A stretch of 64,000 nt of DNA, from positions 620,001 through 684,000 of the forward strand of contig NZ_CP104040.1 of NCBI RefSeq assembly GCF_025152745.1, read 5' to 3'. Positions within the stretch are counted from its first letter, which is position 1. Each line of letters begins with the position of its first letter. A model generated the notes under the pieces. That model saw only the letters and a list, made by a program, of their open reading frames with translations. It ran no database searches and had not been told where the DNA came from. Positions 52,973 through 62,150 of the stretch are shown piece after piece. This DNA comes from Rhizobium sp. WSM4643 (GTDB taxonomy: Bacteria; Pseudomonadota; Alphaproteobacteria; Rhizobiales; Rhizobiaceae). The position numbers and the translations under genes were made by a program.

Positions 52973-53093
52973 ATTTCGCTCCCTAGGATTCTGATCGATC
53001 CTGCCTATGGCATAGGCCGTTAATCGGTTCAAGCTTGGCCGGGATCATCAACTGTTAGGGATCGTAATAAAGGGTGCGAATGTCATAAAAATT

Positions 53094-54284
53094 TCATAGG
53101 AACAGGCCTTCGCGCATGCTCCGCATGAGATCGGTGATTTTGTCGTCGGGTTTTTCCCACAAGATAATGCGCAATTCGACGACGAGATCGCCTCTGCCGC
53201 CCTCTTCGCGGGGCAATCCCTGGCCGGGAACACGGATCGTCTTGTCCGAGCCCGACCATGCCGGGATCGTCACGTTCAGCGGGCCGCTCGGTCCTTCGAT
53301 ACGCGCCTCGGTGCCGAGCACGGCATTTTCGATGCTGAGCGGCAGCACGGCGTGCAGATCGAAACCATCGACCGTGAAGCGCGGATCGGGTGCAATGCGA
53401 ATGTTGACGACGGCGTCGCCGCGCTGCATGCCCGGCAGTTTGAAGCCCTGTCCCTTGAGCCTGATCTCGTGACCGTCGGTCGTGCCTGCCGGCAATGCGA
53501 AGCCGACTTCGCGGCCCTCCGGCAATGACGCCGTGATCCAGCCGCTCTTCAACACGTCGTCGATAGTGACCGTCGCCGTTGTCACCTCATCCGGCGCCCT
53601 TTCGAGGCCGGTGTCCTTGGCGCCGGTGAAACGGCGCACCAGATTTGTCAGGATGCTGAGTGGCAGCGACAGGTTGGCGGCGGCATTTGCCGCCGCTTCG
53701 CCCGCTTCCTCGTCGCCCTTGGTGTCGGCCTCGGCGGCGTCGCCATCCATGCGCTTGCCGGCGTCGCCCTGGGCGTTTTGTGTCTGCTGATTTTGGGCCT
53801 GCTGATATTGCGTCTGCTGGGCGCGACCCTGCGCTTGGCCGCCGGCGGCAGCCCGGGCCTGGGCGCCGAAAATGCGATCCACCATCTCATCGGCCGCCTC
53901 AGCGGAACCTGCCTGTTGCCTGGAGCCGTCGGCGGCAGCCTTCTGGGCGGCGGCGCGCGCCAGCTCTTCCATCACGCGCTCGGCATTGGCCTGCGCCGCC
54001 TTGGCGCGCACGGCCGCCTCGCGGGCGGCCTGGCGCTGCTGCATGATCGTCTGTTCGTGCTTCTTGGCTTCGGCCATCCGCAGGGCATTGTCGAACAGGC
54101 TGCGTTTGCGCGGGTCCTTCAGCGTTTCATAGGCGCGGCCGATCTCGGCGAATCGGGCCGTTGCTGTCGGATCGTCCTGATTGTGGTCGGGATGGGCTGA
54201 TTTGGCCATGTTGCGCCAAGCCGCCTTGATCTCGTCTACTGCCGCGTCGCGCTTGACGCCCAGAATTTTATAAGGATCGCGCAT
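53094..54284 (-). CDS. DnaJ-domain protein, CbpA-like, with a Gln-rich linker
   Basis: 396 residues from the ATG at 54284 (MRDPYKILGVKRDAAVDEI). The J domain (1-66) has the HPD motif in SAHPDHNQ. A charged Ala-rich coiled region (66-130) and a Gln-rich low-complexity stretch (about 140-185, TQYQQAQNQQTQNAQ) follow. The C-terminal DnaJ substrate-binding region begins near residue 220 (VTIDDVLKSGWI) and ends FLF. There is no zinc finger, so it is a class B cochaperone of DnaK. Confidence 0.92.
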   Translation of the reverse strand: MRDPYKILGVKRDAAVDEIKAAWRNMAKSAHPDHNQDDPTATARFAEIGRAYETLKDPRKRSLFDNALRMAEAKKHEQTIMQQRQAAREAAVRAKAAQANAERVMEELARAAAQKAAADGSRQQAGSAEAADEMVDRIFGAQARAAAGGQAQGRAQQTQYQQAQNQQTQNAQGDAGKRMDGDAAEADTKGDEEAGEAAANAAANLSLPLSILTNLVRRFTGAKDTGLERAPDEVTTATVTIDDVLKSGWITASLPEGREVGFALPAGTTDGHEIRLKGQGFKLPGMQRGDAVVNIRIAPDPRFTVDGFDLHAVLPLSIENAVLGTEARIEGPSGPLNVTIPAWSGSDKTIRVPGQGLPREEGGRGDLVVELRIILWEKPDDKITDLMRSMREGLFL

Positions 54285-54624
54285 GTTAAAACCGCCGGTG
54301 TTGCGATGCGGCAAGCCTCGTCCTTGCCCGGCATCCCCGTTCAATAAAACGTATGTGGCGCCGCCCGCTACATAGGCAGGAACAGCCACTCTCAACGCCG
54401 ATCCTGCGGCGGAGTTGCTAATCACTTGTTATTTCTGTGGAGACATGTGGGGTGTTTTGCGGCGAATGGTTAGCTCTTTGCTAAGCACGCGGCAGAAAGT
54501 GGACGGGCGTTAACCTGTCGGCGACGGCGCTACCCGTCTTTTCGGGCGCGCAAAAGGACGCTGTCACACATTTGATTATGCAGAGGCAGATCAGCTTTCC
54601 CGCCGGATCAACTTTCCCGCCGGA
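54285..54624. other. 340-bp intergenic region with dispersed and tandem repeats
   Basis: The region lies between the DnaJ-like gene start and the lipoprotein gene stop, both on the minus strand. It contains a copy of the dispersed GGACGCTGT element (54535-54583) and a 17-bp triplicate (54589-54639). The part from 54285 to about 54530 should hold the DnaJ-like gene promoter; no confident box was found. Confidence 0.5.
54535..54583. repeat. Dispersed rhizobial intergenic repeat, divergent copy
   Basis: Contains GTCTTTTCGGGCGCGCAAAA, then GGACGCTGTCACACATTTGA. The core AAAGGACGCTGT and the following CACxTTTGA resemble 15405-15482 and the tandem units at 13064-13190. Confidence 0.6.
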
Positions 54625-54639
54625 TCAACTTTCCGGCTG
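54589..54639. repeat. 17-bp direct repeat, three copies, running into a CDS end
   Basis: GATCAGCTTTCCCGCCG, GATCAACTTTCCCGCCG and GATCAACTTTCCGGCTG start at 54589, 54606 and 54623. The last copy contains the stop codon and final codons of the lipoprotein gene (54625). The array probably grew by duplication of the gene's own 3' end. Confidence 0.8.
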
Positions 54640-55083
54640 GAAGCTCAGAAGCTGCCAGTTGCCGCCGCCGACGAGGCAGGTCTTGCCGTAGAATTTGGCG
54701 ATGCCGACATAGGAATGGCGGGTCGTGCGGAACTGCCGGCAGACCTGGCCGGACTCATTGTTCTCGACGATCGTTTCGATGACGCCGGCACTGCCGGTCG
54801 ATGCGTTCGCCCAGGGAAGCGGCTGGCCCTCCAGCCTTTCCACGTCGGCCGACGTGACGGCGTTGCGCACGGTCATCTCGTCGGAGAGCGTGTCCGTGCT
54901 CGGCGGCGTCTGCGGCACGGTGCCGGTTGCCACCGACCGGTCGACCTTGGCGTCACTCAGGAAATCCATGCCGCCGCCGACGCAGCCGGAAAGCGACAAC
55001 ATCGCGACGCCGATGACGAAGGATGCGCTGCTGCGTCGCCGCAGCCCCTTTGTATAGCGAGATGACTTTGCTATGACTTCCAC
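54625..55083 (-). CDS. RT0821/Lpp0805-family surface lipoprotein
   Basis: About 152 residues from a GTG at 55083 with GGATGCAGG upstream; the open frame runs to 55170. ASFVIGVAMLSLSGCVGGG near residue 25 is a lipobox, so the protein is probably lipid-anchored at Cys. The C-terminal domain (QPLPWANASTGSAGVIETIV, then CRQFRTTRHSYVGIAKFYGK) matches the alphaproteobacterial surface-antigen-like RT0821/Lpp0805 family, which resembles the 17-kDa antigen. The function is unknown. It is divergent from pdxH. Confidence 0.8.
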   Translation of the reverse strand: MEVIAKSSRYTKGLRRRSSASFVIGVAMLSLSGCVGGGMDFLSDAKVDRSVATGTVPQTPPSTDTLSDEMTVRNAVTSADVERLEGQPLPWANASTGSAGVIETIVENNESGQVCRQFRTTRHSYVGIAKFYGKTCLVGGGNWQLLSFQPES

Positions 55084-55148
55084 CCTGCATCCTGTCCAGT
55101 TATCAAAAGCTGGGCGAGTTTTGAATAATCCGGGGCATTTGAACCAAT

Positions 55149-55769
55149 ATGTCGGCAAACGAGTTAACAAGCGGTGACTTTACCGAAAGTGGCGAGCCCT
55201 TCAAGCTCTTTGCCGAATGGCTGAAAGAAGCGGAGGCCTCCGAGCCCAACGACCCCAATGCGGTGGCGCTGGCGACGGTCGATGAAGATGGTCTTCCGAA
55301 TGTCCGCATGGTTCTCCTGAAGGGATTCGACGAAGATGGTTTCGTCTTCTACACCAATTTCGAGAGCCAGAAAGGCCGCGAAATTCTTGGCCAGAAAAAG
55401 GCCGCCATGTGCTTTCACTGGAAAAGCCTGCGCCGTCAAGTGCGGCTGCGCGGTCCCGTCGAGATCGTCACCGACGCCGAAGCCGACGCCTATTTCAAGA
55501 CGCGGGCGCGCGGCAGCCGCATCGGCGCCTGGGCCTCCAAACAGTCCCGCCCGCTCGAAAGCCGTTTCGCGCTGGAGAAGGCCGTGGCCGAATATACCGC
55601 GCGTTATGCCATCGGCGAGATTCCGCGCCCCGCCTACTGGTCGGGCTTCCGCATCCGGCCGACCTCGATCGAATTCTGGAAGGACCAGAAATTCCGCCTG
55701 CATGACCGCGTCGAATTTCGCCGGCCATCACCGGAAGGCGAATGGGACAAGGTGCGGATGTATCCGTAA
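55149..55769 (+). CDS. pdxH: Pyridoxamine 5'-phosphate oxidase
   Basis: 206 residues, the normal length. The FMN-binding split barrel shows [40 protein letters not shown] near residue 37. The C-terminal PNPOx signature [18 protein letters not shown] lies near residue 175. It oxidises pyridoxine or pyridoxamine phosphate to pyridoxal 5'-phosphate with FMN and oxygen. The gene ends 6 bp from the convergent deacetylase gene. Confidence 0.95.
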   Translation: MSANELTSGDFTESGEPFKLFAEWLKEAEASEPNDPNAVALATVDEDGLPNVRMVLLKGFDEDGFVFYTNFESQKGREILGQKKAAMCFHWKSLRRQVRLRGPVEIVTDAEADAYFKTRARGSRIGAWASKQSRPLESRFALEKAVAEYTARYAIGEIPRPAYWSGFRIRPTSIEFWKDQKFRLHDRVEFRRPSPEGEWDKVRMYP

Positions 55770-55775
55770 CGGGCT

Positions 55776-56813
55776 TTACCGGCCCATCAGCTTCAGCGGT
55801 ATGCCGGAAGCAAGCGCCGAGACGTAGCGTCGCTTCTGGTAGAAGCCGTTGAGCGAAATGCGCGGGAGATAACCGGTGAGCCGGGCTGCCGGCAGCCCGG
55901 GTTGCGTGGTGACCGCGAGGGTAAAGCCGAGATTGCGTGCGATGCGCGCCTCGCGGGCGGTCGCAGCCTCCGGCGTGCCGTAGGGGTAGGCGATCGTCTC
56001 GGGACGGATGCCGGTCACCGCCTCGAGGTAATCCGCCGAAGCCTGCATCTCGATTCGCGCTTCGGCTTCCGGCAGGCGGGCGAGCGCGCGATGGCTGATC
56101 GTATGGGCGCCAAGCGCTGCGAGCGGATGGCTGGCGAGCCAATGCAAGTCGCCAGGCCCCATTACCAGTTTGCGAACGATGTCCGTCGGCTCGATGTCGT
56201 TTTCCCGCGCCAGCAGATCGATCGCGGCGACGGCGCGCGCCTCGTCGGAGCGGTGGATATACCAGGCGAAGCGGTCGAAGGCATGCCATTGCTGCTGCAG
56301 GCTGTCGAGCACCAGGCGCTCCATGCCGCGGCCGAAATCGAAGCGGATTTCCGGCGCGTGGCGCAAGAGGATTGCCAGCGTCTCCCACCAGATACTGTGA
56401 GAGCCCTCGGCAAAACCCTTGGCGACGAACACCGTGAACGGCGCCTGATGCCGCTCGAACACCGGCAGCGCATATTCCAGATTGTTGCTGTATCCGTCGT
56501 CGAGCGTGAAGGCCGCAAACGGCTGTGCGCCCTCGGGCTCTGCCAGCAGCGCCGGCACCTGATCGAGCGGCACGAAGCGATAGCCCTGCCGCCTCAGCCG
56601 CTGCAGCGCCGCGTCGAGAAAACGCGGGGTGATTTCGAGATGCGCATTCGGTTCGAAGGACTCTAGCACGTGCGGGCGGACATGATGCAGCGTGAAGACG
56701 ACGCCGCGCCCGCGCGCTTCGCGCATCAGCCCGGCCGAGCCAAGCAGCCAGGAAAGCTCGAGCCCGGCGCCGATCGCAGCGCGTTTTGCCAGTCGCTTGA
56801 ATTGTCCCGTCAT
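55776..56813 (-). CDS. Polysaccharide deacetylase family protein (NodB homology)
   Basis: 345 residues. The NodB-type metal site is visible as FAAFTLDDGYSNNLEYALPVF near residue 98 (paired Asp) and LGAHTISHRALARLPEAEAR near 230 (HxxxH). YPYGTPEAATAREARIAR near 275 is a further motif. Family members remove N- or O-acetyl groups from surface polysaccharides. A hydrophobic region near residues 10-30 might be a membrane anchor. The substrate is unknown. Confidence 0.9.
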   Translation of the reverse strand: MTGQFKRLAKRAAIGAGLELSWLLGSAGLMREARGRGVVFTLHHVRPHVLESFEPNAHLEITPRFLDAALQRLRRQGYRFVPLDQVPALLAEPEGAQPFAAFTLDDGYSNNLEYALPVFERHQAPFTVFVAKGFAEGSHSIWWETLAILLRHAPEIRFDFGRGMERLVLDSLQQQWHAFDRFAWYIHRSDEARAVAAIDLLARENDIEPTDIVRKLVMGPGDLHWLASHPLAALGAHTISHRALARLPEAEARIEMQASADYLEAVTGIRPETIAYPYGTPEAATAREARIARNLGFTLAVTTQPGLPAARLTGYLPRISLNGFYQKRRYVSALASGIPLKLMGR

Positions 56814-57035
56814 GCGGCGCCCGTTCCTTGCCTTTGCCGGAAACTAGCAAGTGCGGCTTAAGCCTTGCTGAATCCCAGTTTGGAACAGCTCTTTGATTTC
56901 CTGTTAACCAAGGTGATGAAAAGACTAGAAAAATGATAGGCGTTGCCTCAAAGTCGCGCCAAACTTGCGGCTTCTGTCACATTACGGCACAAACGCCGGT
57001 CTGACCGAAAGCCCGCATCGAGGGCTGCGCATCAG

Positions 57036-57079
57036 GGGCCAGCGCATGAAGGGCCAGCGGATGAGGGCCAGCATATGGG
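57036..57079 (+). repeat. Three short direct repeats upstream of the carboxypeptidase gene
   Basis: GGGCCAGCGCATGAA, GGGCCAGCGGATGA and GGGCCAGCATATGGG start at 57036, 57051 and 57065. They sit directly before the ribosome-binding region and the start codon at 57089. Each includes an ATG, none of which opens a convincing frame. Confidence 0.6.
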
Positions 57080-57088
57080 GGAAAGTGC

Positions 57089-58372
57089 ATGAGAAAGCTT
57101 TTGGCGGCTGTGTTGACCGTAACGCTTGCCGTTTCGGCGCCGCTTGCGGCCCTTGCCGGCAGCGCTTCGCTGATCCTCGATGCCCGCACAGGCAAGGTTC
57201 TCGCCGCTGAAAACGCCGATACGCTGAACCATCCGGCCTCCCTGACGAAGATGATGACGCTCTATCTCACCTTCGAGGCATTGAAGCGCGGCAAGATCGC
57301 CTGGGACACCCCGATCAGGATATCGAAATACGCCGCTGCCCGGCCGCCGACCAAGCTTGGCGTCAAGGCGGGCGGCACGATCACCGTGCGCGAGGCAGTC
57401 TATGGCATGATCGTCAAATCCGCCAATGACGCCGCCTCCGCCATGGGCGAGAAGCTCGCCGGCTCGGAAAGCGGTTTTGCCCGGATGATGACGGCCAGGG
57501 CCCGCCAGCTTGGCATGAGCCGCACCGTCTTTGTCAATGCCTCCGGCCTGCCGGACGGCCGCCAGGTCACGACGGCGCGTGACATGTCGACGCTCGCCGT
57601 CGCCTTGATGAAGAATTATCCGAACGAATACCGGCTGTTTTCGATGGCAAGCTTCAATTTCCGCGGCCGAACCGTGCGCGGCCACAACAATCTCATGTAC
57701 CGCTATCAGGGCATGGACGGCATCAAGACCGGTTATACCAACGCTTCCGGCTTCAACCTCGTCAGTGCGGTCAAGGACGGCAACCGCCGCGTGGTCGGCG
57801 TCGTGCTCGGCGGTCGCACCGCCCGCAGTCGCGACGCCAAGATGGCTGGTTTGCTCGACCGCTATCTCGGCCGTGCCTCATCTTCCGGCGGCGCAAAGCT
57901 GGTGGCGAGCGTCGGCGCCAAAGATACTGTCGAAGTCGCGTCCGCCGCTGACGCTTCGGATGTTCCGGTGCCGCTCAATGCTCCGCGCCAAGCCGACGAT
58001 CTCGCAGCCAAGAGCCTGGCCTACGCCGATGACGCCGTCGTGCCGCTGGAGCGTCCGGTCGCGATGGACGAGATCCTGAACGCCGGCAAGACACCGAAGA
58101 CATCGGCAGAGAAGACCAATGGCGACTGGCAGATCCAGATCTCGGCCGCTCCGAGCGCCGACGCCGCACGCGCGCTTCTCGCCCAGGCGAAGTCGGAAGG
58201 CGGCGCGCCACTCCTTTCCGCTTCGCCCTATACCGAGGCGGTCGGGCAGGGGGCCAACAAGATCTATCGCGCCCGCTTCGTCGGTTTCGCCAGCAAGGAT
58301 GCTGCCGTCTCGGCCTGCGATGCGCTGAAGCAGCGCTCCTATGACTGCATGCTGCTGCCGGATCGCGGCTGA
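57089..58372 (+). CDS. D-alanyl-D-alanine carboxypeptidase with C-terminal SPOR domain
   Basis: 427 residues. A signal peptide (about 1-23, LAAVLTVTLAVSAPLAALAG) is followed by the penicillin-binding catalytic domain: SxxK in HPASLTKMMTLYLTFEAL near residue 51, SxN in VKSANDAASAMGEK near 112, and KTG in GIKTGYTNASGF near 213. A linker and a SPOR domain (about 345-425, GDWQIQISAAPSADAARALL) should target it to septal peptidoglycan. It trims pentapeptide stems. The start at 57089 has GGGGGAAAG upstream. Confidence 0.94.
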   Translation: MRKLLAAVLTVTLAVSAPLAALAGSASLILDARTGKVLAAENADTLNHPASLTKMMTLYLTFEALKRGKIAWDTPIRISKYAAARPPTKLGVKAGGTITVREAVYGMIVKSANDAASAMGEKLAGSESGFARMMTARARQLGMSRTVFVNASGLPDGRQVTTARDMSTLAVALMKNYPNEYRLFSMASFNFRGRTVRGHNNLMYRYQGMDGIKTGYTNASGFNLVSAVKDGNRRVVGVVLGGRTARSRDAKMAGLLDRYLGRASSSGGAKLVASVGAKDTVEVASAADASDVPVPLNAPRQADDLAAKSLAYADDAVVPLERPVAMDEILNAGKTPKTSAEKTNGDWQIQISAAPSADAARALLAQAKSEGGAPLLSASPYTEAVGQGANKIYRARFVGFASKDAAVSACDALKQRSYDCMLLPDRG

Positions 58373-58455
58373 TCGCCGCCCGGCACTCTGGGTAATCCCA
58401 GTCTGGACAATTGTTGGGAATCAGCGTCTCCTCCATAAACAAAAGGAGAACGCCC

Positions 58456-58773
58456 ATGCTGCGCCATCTCGCCGATCAGTTCGAAATTTCTTCCTCCACC
58501 CATGTCGCAGCCAACGGCATTGAGCGTGATGCCGATTGGTTCCTTCTGAAACTACAGGAGGAAATGGGCGAGCTGACACAGGCCTGGAACCGGCTGACGG
58601 GGCGCGGCCGTGCAAAGGGGCGTTCACCGGAAGATATGCAGCAAGACCTTGCCGACGAGACCGCCGACGTTCTCGGCCACCTCCTGCTCTTCGCCCGACG
58701 CAACGATATCGACCTTGCCGCCGCGATCGAAAGGAAGTGGCTGTTTCAGCCGGCGCAGATGTCGAAGAGCTGA
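58456..58773 (+). CDS. MazG-like nucleotide pyrophosphohydrolase
   Basis: 105 residues from the ATG at 58456 with a strong AAAGGAGAA site. WFLLKLQEEMGELTQAWNRLTG near residue 29 and DLADETADVLGHLLLFARRNDID near 66 provide the ExxE and ExxD metal-binding motifs of all-alpha NTP pyrophosphohydrolases. It may clean up aberrant nucleotides or act on phosphoribosyl-ATP; the specificity is unknown. Confidence 0.88.
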   Translation: MLRHLADQFEISSSTHVAANGIERDADWFLLKLQEEMGELTQAWNRLTGRGRAKGRSPEDMQQDLADETADVLGHLLLFARRNDIDLAAAIERKWLFQPAQMSKS

Positions 58774-58875
58774 TGCAGGGCGGCCAAAACGTGCGGCGGT
58801 TTTCGGACGACGGCATAGTCGCTTTAGGCGAGGCTGTTGGTGTTCAGCCGCATCACGATATTCCCAAAGGTTAAG

Positions 58876-59367
58876 TCAGCCGACCTTATGGCGGTAGAAT
58901 TTGCTGTCCACCGCCATCAGCGGGAAGGCGCGGGGCAGGGCGCTCTTGGCAATCTCGCTAAAGCCGTTCTTCTCGTAGAAGCGATGCGCCGCGACGAACT
59001 TGTCCGTCGTGCCGAGGAAGATATCGGTAAGGCCGGCTTCCCTGGCATGGGCAAAGAGCCGATCGAGGAGCCGCGCCGCGACGCCGTGCTCGCGGCCGCG
59101 AACCGCAGCTGAGACGAACATCTTGCGCAGCGCCGCCTGATTATTGCCGATATCCTTGAGCCCGACGGTGCCGACGATGGCGCCATCCTTGACTGCGACC
59201 CAGAACTGTCCCTTGCCGGACTGATAGAAATCCGGGATCACCCGGAGATCCGGCTGCGCATCCGCGGTGATGTCGATGCCGAACTCCTCGCGCTGGATCG
59301 GCAGGATCACCGAAAGCACGGCATCGGCGTCATCGGCTGTGAAGGTCCTGATTTCGATGTCCGCCAT
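58876..59367 (-). CDS. GNAT-family N-acetyltransferase
   Basis: 163 residues from the ATG at 59367 (MADIEIRTFTADDADAV). The acetyl-CoA pyrophosphate-binding segment is MFVSAAVRGREHGVAARLLDRL near residue 85, with GAIVGTVGLKDI before it and HRFYEKNGFSEI after it. The substrate is unknown. It starts 17 nt downstream of the tldD stop codon on the same strand, so it may be co-transcribed. Confidence 0.9.
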   Translation of the reverse strand: MADIEIRTFTADDADAVLSVILPIQREEFGIDITADAQPDLRVIPDFYQSGKGQFWVAVKDGAIVGTVGLKDIGNNQAALRKMFVSAAVRGREHGVAARLLDRLFAHAREAGLTDIFLGTTDKFVAAHRFYEKNGFSEIAKSALPRAFPLMAVDSKFYRHKVG

Positions 59368-59384
59368 CACAGAATCCTTTCGCC

Positions 59385-60800
59385 TCAGGTCTGAGTGCCG
59401 CCGACCGTCACCTGATCCATGCGCAGATGCGGCTGGCCGACGCCGACGGGAACCCATTGGCCGGCCTTGCCGCAATTGCCGATACCGGTATCGAGCTTCA
59501 TGTCGTTGCCGATCATCGACACCCGCTTCATCGCATCCGGACCGTTGCCGATCAACATGGCGCCCTTGATCGGCGCGCCGACCTTGCCGTTCTCGATCAG
59601 ATAGGCCTCGGTGCAGCCGAAGACGAACTTGCCGGAGGTGATATCAACCTGGCCGCCGCCGAAGGAGACGGCGTAGATGCCCTTCTTCACCGAGGCGATG
59701 ATCTCCTCGGGCGTCTTGTCGCCGCCGAGCATATAGGTGTTGGTCATGCGCGGCATCGGCACATGGCCATAACCCTGGCGGCGACCGTTGCCGGTGGGCG
59801 CCATGCCCATTAGCCGGGCATTCTGCCGATCCTGCATATAACCGACGAGTTTGCCGTTTTCGATCAGCACGTTGTAGGCAGACGGCGTACCCTCGTCGTC
59901 GATGGTGATCGAGCCGCGGCGATTGTCGATCGTTCCGTCGTCGACGACGGTGACACCGGGAGCGGCGACCATCTGGCCGAGAAGCCCGGCGAATGCCGAC
60001 GTCTTCTTGCGGTTGAAATCGCCTTCCAGCCCATGACCAACAGCCTCGTGCAGCATCACGCCCGGCCAGCCCGAGCCGAGCACGACATCCATCGTGCCCG
60101 CCGGTGCATCGATCGCCTCGAGATTGACGAGCGCCTGGCGCAGCGCCTCGTCGGCGCCGTATTGCCAGCTGCCCTCGGCGATGAAGTCGCCGAAGCCGAT
60201 GCGCCCGCCGTGGCCATAGGAGCCGCTCTCCTGCCGATCGCCTTCGCCGACCATGACCGAGATATTGATGCGCGTCATCGGCCTGATGTCGCGCACACGA
60301 TGTCCGTCGGCCCGCAGGATGTCGACGACCTGCCAACTCGCGGCGACCGAGGCCGTCACCTGCCGCACTTTGTCGTCCTTGCCCCTGAGATAGGCGTCGA
60401 TGTCCTGCAGGACCTTGACCTTCTCCTCGAAGCTCGGCTGGCCGATCGGGTTCTCGTCGCTGTAGAATTTCTTATTGGTGCCCTGGGGCGCTGCCGCATA
60501 GGAGCCGGAATAGCCGCGCGTCACCGCGCCGACGGCATCGGCCGCCCGCTTCAGCGCCGCCACCGAGAGATCGCCGGCATGGGCATAACCCACAGCTTCG
60601 CCGGCAACGGCGCGCAGGCCGAAACCCTGTTCGGTGTTGAAGCTGCCGCCCTTGAGCCGGCCATTGTCGAAAGTCAGTGCTTCCGCCTGCGCATGCTCGA
60701 TGAACAGTTCGCCGTCATCGGCGCCGGACAGAGCCTCGGCGACGCGCTTGCGCATCGTGGCTTCATCGGCATCGAAAAGCGTCAGGAGATCGGTGGTCAT
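59385..60800 (-). CDS. tldD: Metalloprotease TldD
   Basis: 471 residues, the usual length. The zinc motif HEAVGHGLEGDFNRKKTSAF near residue 255 carries HExxxH. TVVDDGTIDNRRGSITIDDEGTP near 285 and GMAPTGNGRRQGYGHVPMPRMTNTY near 330 are conserved TldD segments. TldD forms a heterodimeric protease with TldE/PmbA that degrades unfolded peptides and matures some RiPPs such as microcin B17. The partner gene is not in the window. Confidence 0.95.
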   Translation of the reverse strand: MTTDLLTLFDADEATMRKRVAEALSGADDGELFIEHAQAEALTFDNGRLKGGSFNTEQGFGLRAVAGEAVGYAHAGDLSVAALKRAADAVGAVTRGYSGSYAAAPQGTNKKFYSDENPIGQPSFEEKVKVLQDIDAYLRGKDDKVRQVTASVAASWQVVDILRADGHRVRDIRPMTRINISVMVGEGDRQESGSYGHGGRIGFGDFIAEGSWQYGADEALRQALVNLEAIDAPAGTMDVVLGSGWPGVMLHEAVGHGLEGDFNRKKTSAFAGLLGQMVAAPGVTVVDDGTIDNRRGSITIDDEGTPSAYNVLIENGKLVGYMQDRQNARLMGMAPTGNGRRQGYGHVPMPRMTNTYMLGGDKTPEEIIASVKKGIYAVSFGGGQVDITSGKFVFGCTEAYLIENGKVGAPIKGAMLIGNGPDAMKRVSMIGNDMKLDTGIGNCGKAGQWVPVGVGQPHLRMDQVTVGGTQT

Positions 60801-61168
60801 GATAGGGCTCCAATGGGCATGTGTTCAGGAGTGCACTTACTCCCTAGATAGGGCTCCACATAATAAGGAGTGAAGCCCCGCCGTCGAATTATTCTTTTTT
60901 AATGGGATGGGAGCGTTTCCATCGCTTTGCGCTGTGTGGCGACGCGGCTTTTTTGCATAATCACTTTGAGAGCTGATTTGTTCGAAATGTCGAGAAAATA
61001 TCCGCCCCTCACCCTAACCCTCTACCCGTAAAAACGGGGCGAGGGGACGTGCCCTGCGAGAGGCTGGTGGGGGACGGAGAGGGTGCGGCATATCCCTTCG
61101 CCCCGTTTACGGGGAGAAGGTGGCGGCAGCCGGATGAGGGGCGGACCCACGGAAGCTGCCAATTGCCC
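60801..61168. other. 368-bp intergenic region with a palindromic repeat
   Basis: Between the tldD start and the IalB-like stop, both on the minus strand. GATAGGGCTCCA occurs twice (near 60802 and 60849) in the tldD leader. The RIME-like element is at 61002-61144. No gene was seen. Confidence 0.5.
61002..61144. repeat. RIME-like palindromic intergenic repeat (143 bp)
   Basis: The outer arms CCGCCCCTCA (61002-61011) and TGAGGGGCGG (61135-61144) are exact reverse complements. Inner arms GTAAAAACGGGGCGAGGGGA and CGCCCCGTTTAC form a second stem. CCTCACCCTAACCCTCTACC, GGACGTGCC and GTGCGGCATATCCC are shared with 43094-43266 in the opposite orientation. Confidence 0.78.
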
Positions 61169-61813
61169 TCACGGCAGGGCGTCGAAACCTTCGGCAAAGC
61201 CCTTGAGGTCGACGGGGATGCCGATGCCTTCCTCCGGGGTCTGGAAGACGATGAAGGTTGCCTGGGCGCCGCTGCGGAAGGTCTTGAGCAGCTCGTCCTC
61301 GAGCACGACCTCGGCATAGCAGCCATCGGCGAAGCAGCGGACGAAATAGGCGCGGCCGATATCCTTACCATCGACATTGAGCCCGAGGCCGTTCGGCAGC
61401 AGCACGCCGAGCGGCGCCAGCACACGGAGAATCTTCGACTTGCGGTCGGCCGTCTTCAAGACGACGACGGAAAGGCCGACCTCCGGTCGATCCTCGGCGA
61501 TGACGTTCTGCATCAGCGCGCATTGTTCGGTCGCTGCACCTGCCGGCTTGTCGCAGACGACAGACCATGCGCCGTGATTGGATTTCACCGTGCCGGGCGC
61601 CGGCGGCTGCGTCTGGCCGGGCGTCACCTGTTCGACATTCGGTTTGGCGGCGCTCGGCTGTTGCGGCGCCGGAGCAGGGGTCGGCGCCGGCGCCGAAGCG
61701 GGCGGCTTGGCCTCCGACGGGGTGGGTTGCTGCTGTGCGAAAACGGGCGTCGCCGCTGCGGCCGCGATGCTGGCAGTCAGGAGAAGCGACTGCGCGAGGG
61801 AACGGAAACCCAT
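61169..61813 (-). CDS. Invasion-associated locus B (IalB) family protein
   Basis: 214 residues from the ATG at 61813 (MGFRSLAQSLLLTASIAAAA), a signal peptide ending near AFAQ. A Pro/Ala-rich linker (about 25-65) leads to the IalB domain with GAWSVVCDKPAGAATEQCAL, LPNGLGLNVDGKDIGRAYFV and RCFADGCYAEVVLEDELL. Four cysteines could form two disulfides. In Bartonella IalB aids erythrocyte entry, but rhizobial homologues are general periplasmic or surface proteins of unknown role. Confidence 0.9.
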   Translation of the reverse strand: MGFRSLAQSLLLTASIAAAAATPVFAQQQPTPSEAKPPASAPAPTPAPAPQQPSAAKPNVEQVTPGQTQPPAPGTVKSNHGAWSVVCDKPAGAATEQCALMQNVIAEDRPEVGLSVVVLKTADRKSKILRVLAPLGVLLPNGLGLNVDGKDIGRAYFVRCFADGCYAEVVLEDELLKTFRSGAQATFIVFQTPEEGIGIPVDLKGFAEGFDALP

Positions 61814-62150
61814 GGAAACCTCTGGATATCGAATCATTGCGGCTATTGTTGAAGCTGCCCACCAAAAATGAAAAGCCCCACCCCGTGAAAACCGGGGGAC
61901 TGCGGCGGAAATTGGACCTTTGCGAAATAATGTGTCGCGCGCGGATTGGCCGGAAAGCCGATTTTTCATATGCTGATGAAAAACTTGGTATGTTTTGCCG
62001 TTCCGGCCTGCCTATGCTTTGAGCAAAAATGCCGCATAGACAATTGCTCTGACCTGTTGCGGCGAATGCCAAACTGTGGTTTGAAGCGCTGAAGATGGCA
62101 AGGATTCTGCGTTCTATTTTGCAGGTCAAGCGCTCGAGGGAGATAATAAG
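61814..62150. other. 337-bp intergenic region upstream of the cox genes
   Basis: A divergent region between the IalB-like gene and coxB. The middle (about 61920-62060) is comparatively AT-rich and should contain the cox promoter. No regulatory site was identified with confidence. Confidence 0.5.
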
